Part shown: positions 1 through 12,054 of the stretch, one piece after another
Numbering within the stretch: position 1 is the stretch's first letter
How the letters are laid out: each line of letters begins with the position of its first letter
Assembly (NCBI RefSeq): GCF_000264905.1
Contig: NW_006763134.1
Location: 1,300,528-1,364,527 of the forward strand
Direction: 5' to 3'
Origin: Stereum hirsutum FP-91666 SS1
Taxonomy: Eukaryota; Basidiomycota; Agaricomycetes; Russulales; Stereaceae
Length of the DNA stretch: 64,000 nt
Translations under genes and position numbers: made by a program
Notes under the pieces: generated by a model
The model's database searches: none
The model's input: only the letters and a program-made list of their open reading frames with translations
Told to the model about the DNA's origin: nothing

Positions 1-1417
1 AGATATTCAGAATGGGGGGAGGGAACGCTTACTGTATACGCCGTGGACGATACCACCATGCTGTACCCACACTGCCTCTAATACGTCGAACACGCCCTCA
101 CAGAGCCAAGTCCGCATGAGATTCTCGCCTTCATTGCTCTCTACATCAATGGCGCTCTCGGTGCATCGTTTCATCAACATCAGGATGGGCAGAATCAACC
201 GCTCCCCGGGCTCGAAATTAGCCTGCTTTAATACGTGCTCCGGACTCGACAAAAGCCGGAACAGAATCGAGAACATGGTGGTATGGCCAAACAAATCATG
301 GAGAAAGTCTCTGTCGGATGGAGAACTCCATAGAGCACAGTTGATAAGTGCCCATATGAGATGCATGCAATGATTTATGTAGGTCGTGTTTAAGAAGGGA
401 AAATTTCCGGTGTAATGCGTGAATAAAGAGGCGAAGGACTGGTCTGGGATCCCCTGTCGCATACGAGCGATGAAATTCTTGGGTCGGCGGTTATGGAATA
501 TGGCTTCTGGAGGATCGGCGAGCCGCGCTAATGCCCTGACGCATTTGCAGAACTCGATGATTCCAACTGAATGCATGAGACATCGCATGATCAGAGGGAC
601 GGTCAGATCGTTGGGTGCATCCACCCTATGAACATTCGGTGTGAGTGGCACATCATGCCAGGACAGGATCGCCGTAGAAGGAGAAGTATACTGACAAAGC
701 GCAGGTCGGTTCTATCTCTAGGATACCCATAACTAGCTCTGAGACGAAAATTCGCTCTGATGCGTAGTTTTCGTGCGGTTCGAACATGTGATGAGGTCTG
801 ATCCAAAGCTGTCAGTAACGAGTGTGAATCAGTGCTACCAGCGCAGTAAGGTGTCAAGCTTAGGGCATACTCGTAGGACGATTTCACTCCAGTTCTCGAC
901 CAGGGATTCAACGAATATAGTCCTGGTAGGAACAGGGGATCGTTTGACGTTGGGCAGTCCTAGTACTAGAAGCTCTATAAAGGGGGCGAAATACGATGAT
1001 GTCTACATCCAGAAGTTCATCGTGATCAATGGTCATGCTGAAAATGATATCGCGAGTTTCGTAGCACTAGAGCTCACATTATTATCACCGCTGCAATCCG
1101 CCCCCAAGTCTGAGGAGTGCTCGATCACGCATTTGCATAAGGCATCCGTTATGCCTGCGTCTACGAGGCGCTGCCACCGAGCACAAGAATCCTTAGATTC
1201 TGCAGCGGCGCGTATAGCTTTCCTCAGGGCCATATCGTTCTTCACATCGATCGTAAGCACATAAGTGATAGAATGTTCGGACAATACACAGTATCAGTCG
1301 CGAACATACCTCAAAGCTGATTGGATTTCCCTGCCAAGTCCCGGTGTTGAAAACCGTGACGATACGAGCTGGCTTCGAATCGATGACATTCTTCCAGTAT
1401 GCTTTAGAGTATCGCAT
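1..1417 (-). CDS. MYND-family protein, 5' part (copy D, cut by window edge)
   Basis: A five-exon minus-strand model starts at the ATG at 1417 (MRYSKAYWKNVIDSK). The exons are 1417-1310, 1239-1089, 974-871, 808-734 and 690-33. All phases agree, and the last donor (gtaagc, ending exon 5 at 33) leads off the window. About 365 residues are visible. They are helical and repeat-like, with no zinc finger in view. I link it to the MYND family by similarity to the copy at 23.4-25.4 kb. Both have a PLIMRCLMHS / ALLTSCLMHS segment, a long helical block, and a shared ending in a hydrophobic VWVQHGG / VFLQYGN segment. In the related copies the finger follows this point, so here it should lie just outside the window. 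Some introns rest on weak donors (gtgata at 1088, gttatg at 733), so small errors are possible. Function is unknown; MYND fingers generally bind short proline-rich peptides. Confidence 0.6.
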
Positions 1418-2199
1418 TTTTAATTTGATAAATAACACTGTTTGATCTCGTATACCGTCGGTATCAAGGCTTCAATGCAAGGAGGTCTGTCCAGCGATCA
1501 TCGCAGTCACGGTCAACAACAGATCGCGATCGAGCGAGATGATGGTAGAAGGACTTCGGCGATCTCCGGCGACACTCAACCCAAACAAAGAAACATCCCT
1601 TTCCTTGCAATTGCTTGCTTGTTATTAGCCTTTAGGGCCCTTCGGGGCCTTCATTTGGCTTTCATACTTCCGGAATCGAAGCTGAAAAGGCATAAGTTTT
1701 GAAAGTACGGTGGCGGAGCAGTTGAAAGTTGAGGAGGAAGTGCAAATTGTCATGTAAAAGTACTGTAAGATCGAGGGCAGGGCACCACAGCTGAGTAAAA
1801 CAAATAAGAAACAAGCACCGTGAGTATTGTGTGTATACAATGCATGATCCAAAGGTAAAATCAAAAAGATGCAGAATGAACAAGTAGAGCAGAACGTTAA
1901 CTGTAACAGAACGCGACCAAAACTCAAAACGAAAAAGACGAAAGACAAAAGGCAGGTACACTTTATGTAGTATGGCAAAGCGGATAGTATGTGAATGCAA
2001 TGAGCAGCGTGAAGGATGTGCGTACATGTGCGTGCATGGTCATGACAGATGTTGTGTAATGGGGGGTAAAAAAAGTATATAGGCTGAAAAACCAAGAGTC
2101 ACTAGTCCACAATGAAGGGAATCATACAATACTTGTAGTACAAACAGATATCGAGAGCAGGAGCCACAGCCCCTACGGATGTATATGCCGTTCGAGAGG
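1418..2199. other. Intergenic, no gene seen
   Basis: This lies between the divergent start of the MYND-family gene on its left and the 3' end of the PH-domain gene on its right. The part from about 1700 to 2199 probably includes the 3' UTR of the PH gene. Two overlapping open frames on the minus strand (1625-2095) are rich in Cys, His, Leu and Phe, do not look like protein, and were not called. Confidence 0.5.
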
Positions 2200-5100
2200 T
2201 CACGTCACGACGGCAGGATTGCGAGTAGCTGCTGCAGTAGAATCCGTATTGGACGCCCCCTGAGCATTATTGGCACTACCCGCACCGTTAGCGTTCCCAG
2301 TCGCAGGCCGTCTTCTACGGCGACGTCTGTATGCACAAACAAAAAAGAAAGAACACCGTCAGACACTTTACAAAACCAACCACAACAAATCCATCCAGCT
2401 CGTACCTGGGAAACATCGGCCCCTTCGGCATCGGCCTCTCGTCCAAATCCAACGCAATATTCGCCGCCGCCTGGAACCCCTCTATCCAATCAACGACGGC
2501 GCCCACATCCGGCGCCTGGAGCAAAAACTGCTCGCCCTCCATCCTCAACCTGATCACGTTCCTCCTCTTATGATAATCGCTCCCGAGACCGCTCTCCGCG
2601 CCTTGCAAGGAATAAGCCTTGATCAGATCTTTCGCGTCCGGTTGGGGCACGTCTGGAGAGTCGTGGAAGAGACCGCCCGCGTCGTTCGTGCTGTTGCTGT
2701 TGGAGTGGGAGTGGGAGCCTCGTGAAGATCGGCGGCGGGTACGAGGGGGACTAGGTGGGGGTGCGAAGACGCCTGGGGAGTGGGGTGCAGGGGTGGCGGT
2801 GGCGACGGTGAGTGGGGAGGAAGATGGTGCGGAGGTGGTGCTAGGTGGTGAAGCAGTCCGTGATGCACCAGAAGACGACACAGATGCATTCGACGAAGAC
2901 GAAGGATTTCCTCTCGACACCGAAGCAGACAACCGACCGGGACTCGAAGGTTGTCCATGTCCAGAAGACGACGTCGCCGAACTACCAGTCGCATTCGCGT
3001 TCACACCCGAGCTAGACCCAGAGCCAGACAACGAAGGTCTCAACCCTGAGAACGATCGTCTCCCCCTCGCACCGCTCTCCGTACTCGTACTCGTCCTTAT
3101 CGCAACATCCAACAACCCCCCACTCACCGCCCGATCCCTACTCTCGCTTCTCCTCCCTTCCGCCTCACTATTCAAGCTCAACTTCGACCCGCCCGTCACG
3201 CTCCTCAAAAATCCACTACCCAACAACTTCGACTTCGTCGACGTCTGCGCTGGCGGCTGCTGCTGCAACGAAGCCGGCACATCCTCCGGCCGTGTCACAG
3301 GGACCGTCACATCCACATTCGCCTCCCTTCCCAATCCCAACCCCATCCCAGGCAACAAAGGCCTCGGATCCGCCAATGCGCTCTGCCTCGCCCCCGTCGC
3401 CTGCGCTAAAACCGACTCTGTCCCCGCCGGCGCACCCACACCACCCGACGAGCTCCTCGGACTCTTCGCCTCCTCCGACGACTTCCCCACAGCACCCACA
3501 GCCCCACTCATCCCCAACGCCGTCCTCTCCCTCTCCCTCTCTCTCTCCGCCGCCCTCTTCGCCCCCTGCACCGTCACCGTCACCGGCTCCTCCGCAATAT
3601 CCCCCGCTCCCCCTATTTTCTCCCACAATCCACCCAGCACACCAACGGGGCCCGCACCCCTCACACTAGCAGGCAACTTATAGATCTTAAACGCCGTACC
3701 CTCGAGCACGCACACCACCCGTCTCCATTTCCTGTCTTTCGCCTGTACGCCCGGCGAGGAGAACTCCATCTTCCGGGGAAGGATGGCGCGGAGGTATATC
3801 GAGTTGGAGTAGCCTGGTAGACGTTCGGAGCCTTCGTCTTCGCGTGGAACGATCCTAGCCTCGGGCGGGACTCCGAACACACGCTGGCGTTCTGCGTTCG
3901 GATCGCCGTTGCGCGAGGGGAAGTGGAAGGTGGGATAGGGCGGCGGTGGGGAGGTAGGCGACGAGAACGTCGGCATGGAACGCTGGCGACGGAGTGTGGC
4001 GCTACCGTGACCGTGAGCGTGGTCGGCGTGAGGTGTTGGCGGGAAGGGAGGGGGTGCGCCGGGTGTGGGATGTTTTATAGATATGGGCGAAGAGGACGCG
4101 TTGAGGACTTCTGTCGTCGTCATAACCGGTGGCGTCGCATCCCCCCTCTCCGCTCCTGTTGCTCTCTCGACTACCGCAATTTCACCAGCACCAGCACCAG
4201 CACCAGCCCTCCCCCTCGCATGCTCCGAAATCTCGATCATACTCCTCGACGCATGCGTATACAACGAAGGCCTCCCGCCAAGGCTCGGACTGTTCAAAGG
4301 CGAAGACGGCGGCATGGGCACGATCCTGGGCGAATTCCTCAGCTGATGCTGCCACTCCGGGACCACACCAAATGCGTGCCCTCGGGGCGTCGACGGGTTC
4401 GTAGTCGATTCCGGGACGACCTTGGACGAGAAATAATCCATCGATTCCTTACCCCTCAACGTCCGCGCTCCCACCCCCGCGAGCGGCGTCATATCCTCCC
4501 TATTCCCATTACCGTTGGCCGCGGTCGTCCCAGGAGCTGCACCGACATCGGTGGTGGTAATGGTGGTGGTAGTCGTCCGAGCGGTTCCCTTCGGCCCCGA
4601 GCGCAGATACGATTCCAAGAATCCCGTCCCAGGCGACGTTCCCTTCCAATTAAAACTCGGCAACGCCAGACTTGGTTTACCCCCCTCTCTCTGTCTCCCG
4701 CTGATCGACCCCGGCATCGTCAACAACGACAACGGAGGTCTATCCGTCCCTGTCCCCCTCTCTGCCATAGTCGCCCCATGACTTTCCGAAGACTCGACCT
4801 CCCCGTCCTCTTCATCGCTCCCCGTCCCCGTCATCATCGTCATCGGCGTCTCCGACCTACTCATCCTCCTCGATCTCGTCCCATCCGTCTCGTCTCCTTC
4901 TCCCTGCTCTTCCCCTTCTCCGTCCCCATTCTCATGCTCATGCTCATGCTCGTGCTCATCCCCTTCCAACTCATCCCCCTCCTCCTCATCCTCCTCCAAA
5001 TCATCCAACAAATCGCTATTCTCATGATCCGCGCCCTCCACCTCCCGCTCATCTCTCCCCGAATGCGGCAGCGCAGGCATACTCCGCAAACTATGTTTCC

Positions 5101-8100
5101 TCTCCCTTAATGCCTGTCTCTGTCCCTCACCACCACCACCACTACTACTACTACTACTTCCCGGTGCAGAATTATTGCCTCCAACACCCGGCTGCACGCC
5201 CGATGAGGACGCAGACCCAGACGCAGAAGCTGACCCCGACCTTGCCCCAATAACCGGCAAAGGCGGCAACGCGTAAATCGGATGCGCCGGCTCCCTCGTG
5301 ATAATCGCAGGCGAAAGTCTCGCCCCTCCACCTGGCACGGTGAACTGCGAGGCGAGCTGGAAACGAGAGGTGAAGGAGGGGAGGGTGGTTAAGTGCGGGA
5401 CGTTCGGGCGGGACGAGAGCGTGCGCGGGGAGGGAGGTGGATTTGCGTTGGAGGTGGATGTGGAGGCGGCGGAGGAGGATGTGGATGTGAATGTGGAGGA
5501 TGTGGATGTGGAAGAAGGGGGAAGTCCCGCACGGAGTGATTGTGGGATGATTCGTGGGGTGGTCGAAGTCGAGGTGAGCGTCGGGGTCGAGGAGGAGGAG
5601 GAGGAGGGAGCAACTCCACTCTGATTCTGACTCGACATATAAGTGGGCGGCATACAGTTAGGCGCAGGCGCGGGAGGGTACCCAAAAGAAGTCGAAGTCG
5701 AAGTAGCGGCAGGAAGCCTAGGAGGGGACGTGACAGCAAAGGAAGACGAAGAAGAAGCGCTAGATGCGATCTTGTCGGACGTGGGCGCCGATGCCAATAC
5801 CGACGACGACGACGGTCTCGCCGTTCCTGAGAGAGCACTAGTCGCCACAGGTATTTGGATGGGCAGAATATCTCGACTGTGGGTATTGGCGTCGGGTTTG
5901 TCAACGGTGGAAAGGGAAGAGCGTAACGCCGTCGAAGAAGAGGACGCCGCAGCCGCTAACCGCGCGCTCTTCAAAACATCGTCCGCGAGAGGCGAACACG
6001 ATATCCGCGCGTCAATATGCACATCCGTGCTCCCATTCCCACTCCCGAAACCGGTGCTGGCGAACGGTTTCGGGGGAGGTTTCGGTGTCGTGTCCGGTTC
6101 GACGGAGGTCGTAGGACGATTATTATTATCATTGCTGTTTTTGCCAGAAGGACTTGGACTTGAACTTGGACTTGAATGCGAGGGTGCCGTGGCGCTCGAA
6201 TTCTTAAGTTTGTGCCCCGCGTGCGCCTGCTGCAAAAGAGTAAGAGTAAGCGTAAGCGCGATTCGCGAAAGATAGGGGCAATCGCAACATTAATCAAAGC
6301 GAAATCATGAGCATGGCAGAACACTTTAGTTTTCCCCACATCCACACAGAGATAACCGCGATTGAATTGGAGTCTAGAAGGTTGAACACGACTTACCTTC
6401 GCCGGAGGGGAAGTACCCGAACCCGAACCCAGACTCGGACTCGGACTCGTGCTTGGGGACTTTCCCTTACCACCTTTGCTACTACTTCCACTGCTACTCC
6501 CACTATTGTTCTCCTTGTGATTCGCCTTAAACTGGAGCAAGGGACTGCCGTTGTTGTTGCGGAATGGATTGGCAGACCGGCGACTTTCTGGGGGATGATT
6601 GTTGGATGTCGATGCAGTGCCAGTGTGGTGGGGGCCTGGAAGAGGAAGACACAGAATTCATTGGGTCAGCGTTGCAAGACTCCTAGGGGGATGCTGGCGT
6701 GCAAAGAGTAGGCTGAGCGCGCTAGTTCTCGTGCTCGGCTCGGCGTGTCACTGGGATCGTGGGATCATGATAAACGCGCTATGCACTCTCCGACCTCTTC
6801 CGCCACATTGAACAACAGACCATCGCCAGTCGTACACAGCTTTTGAGTCAGCGATACGAATTCCAAGAACTCTTAGGAGCATTTCTGTCTCATTCTCAAG
6901 CTCGGCACGTCACGGTGTCAGTAAGATAGAACGACCACCGCGACCTCTTCCGCCCCAGAGAACATTGAACGGTAATGGAATGGATCGGTAGTCGTGTGCA
7001 CACGAATACCCACCCAAATACGGGCAAAAGAATGGAAAGTGTAATCTTCCATTGGGCCCACTAGTACTACTGCACAGAGTAGAAAGGGGTCTGGACGACA
7101 GACACAGCATTTGGGTCAACGTTGCAAGAGCTCCCAAGCATTCCTGACGTGCCATCCTCGTTCTCGGGCTCGGCGCGTCACCGTGTTGTAGGATCGTCAT
7201 AAACGCGCTGCGCAAGGACCCCTGCATCTCCGCCACAGATAATCGTGCGAGCAGAACTTTCCACCCATACTTATACGGCCAAATGAAAGTTTACATCTAC
7301 TGCACGGAAGCAAAAACGCAACGCAAACGAGTGATTCTTCCATGCATTGGCTCCAATTGCAATGCACAGAAGCTGATGTGACGTCTATAAAAAGACGCAA
7401 GAGACGGGACGGGGCCGAGGCGAGGCAGCAGGATCCATCCTCGCAGAGAACCGACAACAGGCGGCGAATGCGAAAGGAGTTCCTGTGCGCAGCGGTTGTG
7501 TTTCCCAGTAATGCTTGTTCGAACTAACGCCTTCGCACGAAGTTCGCCTATGCCAGCGAGTGCGGGAAGGCACCGACGAGCGAGAATTCCCAAGGATCCC
7601 ATTCGTCGCCGGTTGCAAAGATAGAGGGCAAAGATAGAGGAGCACAAACGCGGAACGAAACGAAAATAGAAATAGGAATGAAAATGACGATGCTAAGAAA
7701 AACACACCTGCGGACGAGGAAGAGGAGGACGCTTGGGGTACTTCGGGACGCGGAGGGGGTGCAGGGCTGTGTGGCGCAGCGTTCTCGGCCGGTCTTGGCT
7801 GCTGCTGCATGAATGCTGAGACTGAGCTCAATTGAAGCGGGGTCGACACGGCCTTGCGATGGCCCTTTGCGGGGGGCAGCGAAGAGTCGCGTCGATGTGA
7901 GGGCTGGGTAATAGACTGGGAGAGGGGTCTGTTGGAGGATCGGTCTGCGGCGTCAGAGGTGCGAGGAGAGCTGGAGGTGGAGATGGAGCGGAAGGAGCCG
8001 TCGGTGTCTGGGTTGGTGAAGGCGGGGTTGGGTGGGAGGGTGAGCATCGGCTGGGACATGAACGGTTTGGGGCCGTCGGTCGGGCCTGTGGTGTTCGAGC

Positions 8101-8301
8101 GTGAGTGTGAGGAGCGGAGGTAGTTGGACGAGGTCTTCTTGTCGCTGCCTGCGAAGTGGCGGACGAAGGAGAGGTGTTTGACGAAGAAGTGGCTCGCTTT
8201 CGCCTTGGAGGAGACGGGGGTGAGGATGAGGAGAGCAAGGTAAGCGACGGAGAGCTACGTACGGAGAACGGCGGACGCGGCTCTGGCGCTGTGCACTCCA
8301 T
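2200..8301 (-). CDS. PH-domain protein with split PH domain, 1574 aa
   Basis: Five exons: 8301-8263, 8203-7708, 6635-6397, 6229-2406 and 2326-2200, with all phases consistent. The start is the ATG at 8301 ([13 protein letters not shown]), because frames further upstream have no ATG. The N-terminal 60 residues contain a compact basic/aromatic patch ([19 protein letters not shown]). Most of the rest is Ser/Pro/Thr-rich disorder with an acidic Asp/Glu stretch. A pleckstrin-homology fold is recognisable in two halves. The first strands are at about residues 1060-1105 ([18 protein letters not shown], then [20 protein letters not shown]). The last strands and the C-terminal helix, with the usual Trp, are at about 1460-1530 ([18 protein letters not shown], then [16 protein letters not shown]). 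About 350 low-complexity residues separate them. The tail begins with a run of arginines. PH domains bind phosphoinositides or proteins at membranes; a scaffold role in signalling or polarity is only inference. The third intron position holds an unusually long intron (6636-7707). Confidence 0.8.
6655..7350. repeat. Degenerate tandem repeat inside the 1.07 kb intron
   Basis: At least three imperfect copies lie in direct orientation, starting near 6664, 6847 and 7112. Each opens with a gtcarcg-like box and a ccaag/caag box, passes through gctcggcrcgtcac, and ends near ctcttccgcc or catctccgcc. Copies 1 and 3 also share gatcatgataaacgcgct / gatcgtcataaacgcgct. Beyond the third box, the sequence near 7008 (cacccaaatacgggcaaaa) resembles that near 7260, so the unit may be about 260 bp. 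No open frame is conserved between copies. Confidence 0.6.
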
Positions 8302-9351
8302 CCAATTCCACTGCGCGACGCTGTTGGCGGTCTGCTTTGACACTGACAGCGACGGTCAGACTCAGAGCACGAATGATCGACCACCCGATGAGCTCACTCC
8401 CGCTCAGGCCATGCCCTTCCCTTTTTCTACGCGACTTCCCACAATTCCTCCCCCCGGCATACCCCGCCCGACGTCATCCCAAAACCTCCCCGCGACCCCG
8501 TGGCTCGCCCCGACATCTCCCTCTCGTCCTCCGTCCCATATCCTCCGTTTTTTTTTTCCATGGGCTCAAATTTCGCTGTTTATCATTGACTCTTCACCGT
8601 CCGAATCTTCGCGCAAATTTCAAAGCTGGCTTCCATCGGGCATGACGTCGGACCCATCGGCTCTCCTTTGGACCACGTTCCGAGCAAACCCACGCTTGGC
8701 TATAAATAAACCCTAGCACTCGCGGCCTTCTCCATCGTCGCAAACGTTTGAGATTGATACGCTTTGGACATGCTCGAGCTCTGGCCATCTCTTCCCGGTT
8801 ACTCCCGTCTCAAAGGTTTAACTTTGAACTCGGCTTTCTCTGCTCTTTCTTGACCCACTCAGCATTCTCGGCGGACTTACGTAGGAGCTCACCTCTCACA
8901 CTTCATGGTCTGCGTAGGCACTAGTGTGTATCCACTCGCGCAGTTTCTCTTGCATCACCTCCGTGGCTCCCAACTGTGGCTCCCAGCGTATGTATGTACG
9001 AAACACTTCGCCGTGCCTATGATACATACATACATAACGGAACTCGCTCCATGACTCGTTGCTCGGAGCGATATTTGTTCGACGCGTGCTGCTGCTGATC
9101 CGCCTGCCCTCGCCCTGGCCTAGTACTGGTAAGTATTCCCGGCGGTGACACAGTGGGTGGAGCATCAGCAAATTAAACCCAAAATGCGTGAATCGTGGAT
9201 GGTGGATGAGTGGAGTGAGACTTGAATCATCGACGTGCGTCAGTAGTGATTTGAGTGTGCTAGTCCCTGCTAGTCCTGATGATGTTTAGTGGAACTTGTC
9301 ATTGACAGTACTAGTGATTTATTTTTAGGACGTACTGTGGTGTCTTTATTT
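8302..9351. other. Intergenic, with a possible C-terminal exon at 8896-9171 (-)
   Basis: The first 300 bases next to the PH gene are a pyrimidine-rich (plus-strand) probable promoter. A TATAAATA sequence sits at 8700. The minus-strand frame ending at 8896 reads like the end of a protein (FRTYIRWEPQLGATEVMQEK, ending in ADHEV). It has no ATG or clear upstream splice partner, so I do not call it a gene. Confidence 0.3.
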
Positions 9352-9582
9352 TTAGCTTCTTATTCTGTCTTTCGTTGGGTCGTTGTCAGCGTTCGGTTTT
9401 GGTACACGGGTGACGAGCGTATGCACGAGCTCCTCGAACGGACTAAGTTCGTCCACATTGCGTGACACATCGACCCCAGCGGCCAGGCGCTGAGCGAGCA
9501 GTTAAGTACCTGGTACGCATACATGACATACGAGCCCACTGTGCTCTCCCTTCCGTAGGTCCATGGGGATCGACATTCTCAT
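9352..9582 (-). CDS. Candidate small protein, 62 aa, two exons
   Basis: Exons 9582-9532 and 9489-9352 join in phase 0 through a 42 bp intron with a gtatgt donor and a gctcag acceptor. The product begins MRMSIPMDLRKGEHSGL and continues with an amphipathic segment (NVDELSPFEELVHTLVTRVP) and a charged tail ending KDRIRS. Composition and phase look like real coding sequence, unlike the surrounding DNA. I do not recognise it. The intron is short for this genome and the gene could extend upstream, so the model is tentative. Confidence 0.4.
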
Positions 9583-9815
9583 TATGTTCTACTGGGTTTC
9601 TACATGCCAGTGGGAGGGACTTGACATAATACGACCGGAAAACCGAAAATCCAACAACTTACTTATCCCCACGAATTCGAGCCTCCGAGTCTAAGTCAGC
9701 AAATAAGTACTCCGCAACTTCCGTTTTGCCACTTCCTCTTCTTCCCTCTGGTCAGTGGCCCAAAATACAGTAACTTCAACTCGCTCATATGCATATGCAT
9801 TTCACAGAGGCCCTT

Positions 9816-9864
9816 GTGTTGTGTTGTGTTGTGTTGTCTTGTCTTGTCCTGTCTTGTCTTGTAT
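9816..9864. repeat. TTGTG/TTGTC microsatellite
   Basis: About nine copies of a five-base unit in a row: first ttgtg, then variants ttgtc and ttgtcc. Confidence 0.85.
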
Positions 9865-11390
9865 CGTCCCGGGATGCTGGTGGTGGCGGTACAACATACC
9901 TTAGTAGGGTCACTCTAAAGCCCCATCCGAACCCTCGTAAGTGCAAAGTGCATGTTCGAACCTCGGTCCTCGAGCCACATAATAATTGATTGAACTTAGT
10001 ACGTTGCAGAACCGCGTGAGTCTAAGCTTGCTCCTGTATACCACAGTGACGGTGACAATTTGCGGCATACTACTTAATACTAAATAGACACCACCATCTA
10101 GATGTGCCAGTGCACGTCGCGCCCCCGACTGCCGCTGCGCCCACCACCACACTTCATCTATGTACCTCCTCCTCTCCAATCGGGCCCTCGCGGTCACTGC
10201 AAAGTGGACGCGGATCTATAGACTATGCGAGGGGATAATAATACTTACTCAGGCCCTCGGGCTATGGTGCTGGTGCTGGCACCGTAACCTGAACACTGGC
10301 CCGGGCAGTCGCAGAGGGGCTTAGAACTTGTCCGAGTCCATAGAGCCATATTTCTGCCGTTTGCGCAACTCGACATGACTCGGGTCCTAGCCAGCAGCCT
10401 GGTCCTTCGAAACGGTGTTGAGTAGGACCGTCACGACTCACGGTAAGTATCCGCCCAGCCCCAACACCCAACAATGCCAGTCATAACCTGAACGGGCCTC
10501 TTGCACCGCTTCGACCTGCCAGAGCCTCCGGTGACCGTAACGCGGCCTTGCTAGCGCTACTACATAGTGTCCCGGGCCAGATAACTTGGATGTGCGACTT
10601 TCTCCACTGAGACTTGAGTGGTGTCTCTCATAGTACTTGCTCGATATCCTTAATAAATGCGATCCCAGAGCTCCCTGAGGGGCCAAGGTCATTAATATTG
10701 AGACTGCCAGTCTTCCAATCCGTCCAATTTTTTTGTGTTGTGATGAACGTCAACAAGTGTCAAGGATAGATGATTGCGACAACAAACTGAATAGCACGGA
10801 ACACGTTTGAACAAAGCATGTACATAACTTGAAAACTTATATACACAACAAAGCAAGTAAGATCAAAAACCACTTCTGAGCTCACACGCTGTACAACCCA
10901 CTCTCTACCCTCGAGCGTACAGACAGACAGACAGACGGACGGTACAACAGGGGTGTTGGGAGGGAGTACATGCGCGGGGCTCTTGGATACTGAGACACAC
11001 AGACAACAGACACGGACATGGACGATAAATACATACAGAGATACGACGATGGAGGATGGGGGGTAGCCGGGAGAGATCAAAGGGAGGTGTCGCGATGGAA
11101 GACTAATAAATAGATACAGACATACGATGCGAGAACGGGGAGAGCAAGGTGGAGGGGGGTAGCCAGCGGGAATAAGGAGTGAAGGTATCGCGATGGAATA
11201 GATAGCATATTCAAAAGACACGGCCGACGAGCAAGCAAGCAAGCAAAGAGAAGAAGAAAGAAGCACAGACCCAGAGCAGAGCAAAAAACAGGCCACACGC
11301 ATCGATTCCAGAAGACGGGCCAGCCACGAAACAAAGTCATCCACGCTCTATGTGCGTATCGTTTGTTGGTCGGTCGGGGGTCCATCGGCC
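9865..11390. other. Intergenic and probable 3' UTR, no confident gene
   Basis: From 9865 to 10700 I see only short coding-like fragments, for example a minus-strand MRDTTQVSVEKVAHPSYL frame near 10620, that cannot be joined. From about 10760 to 11344 the minus strand stays open for 194 codons, but it lies directly downstream of the 118-aa gene and is repetitive (ACAG and GCAA runs, and a 96 bp imperfect duplication at 11058 and 11154). It is best read as that gene's 3' UTR. Confidence 0.4.
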
Positions 11391-12054
11391 TTAGTTTTGC
11401 TGCTGCTGCTGGCCCTCCGGCACGGGAGTGACGGGCCTCGTGTTGGGTTGACGGGCGGTCGTGGACGAGATCGCGCGCCAGACCTGTTGGTAGCTTGGCT
11501 GGAGGGGAGGGGAAAGAGAAGATGTGGTGTCAGCGTGGTGTACGACACGACGTAGAGTGGAATGAAAGGGAGACGGGTGGGGTGGTGGGGAGAGGCAGGA
11601 CAAGGGAATAGCTCATCCACTTGCTCGGCAGTCCAAGACAGTCCAAGAGGAACACCGACGTGACAGATCCCTGAGCCCTAGCCTTGAACAAAAGTCCAAC
11701 TCACACCCCCTCGAGATCCACGACCCCGCCCGCAAAAAAACGACGGCCCAAAAGAAAAGCACAGAAAGAGGAAGAAAAAAAAATCAAGAAGAAAAAAAAA
11801 CTCACATGCGTCACCATCGAACTCTCATGCGTCTCCAAACACTCATAAACGACCCACTGCACCGTCTTCTCATACCGCACAATACAATGCGACGTCCTAT
11901 GGAACACGACGCCCGGCATCCACAGCGTCGTCGACACCTGCAGGCCTTCTTTCCCGACGCGTTCTTCGGGGAGTACGTGCCGCGGGTGCGGGCGGATGTG
12001 GGTGATGGGTTTGGGCTGGAAGGTGCCGGTGGAGGAGGGGTAGGCGGCGGCCAT
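11391..12054 (-). CDS. Hypothetical protein, 118 aa, two exons
   Basis: Exon 1 is 12054-11806 and exon 2 is 11498-11391, joined in phase 0 through a 307 bp intron with a gtgagt donor and a ctccag acceptor. The protein starts MAAAYPSSTGTFQPKPITHI and has a well-ordered-looking middle (LWMPGVVFHRTSHCIVRYEK, then VQWVVYECLETHE). It ends in a Thr/Pro-rich tail with a Gln run (EGQQQQQN). No signal peptide or membrane segment is visible. I do not recognise the family. The intron is longer than usual for this window but is pyrimidine-rich before the acceptor, as expected. Confidence 0.6.

Noticed and set aside
2619..6275. Several long plus-strand open frames opposite the PH-domain gene, including one of 395 codons at 3923-5110
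   Set aside because: They are antisense shadows of Ser/Pro-rich codons, are rich in Arg/Pro/His or acidic repeats, and conflict with the well-supported minus-strand exons.
9000..9040. Palindromic gtatgtatgtac / gatacatacatac region
   Set aside because: This is a short CATA-type simple repeat read on both strands, not a structured element.
10760..11344. 194-codon open frame on the minus strand
   Set aside because: It lies directly after the 118-aa gene, is built from short repeats, and has Cys/Ser/Leu-rich low-quality composition. It is more likely a 3' UTR.
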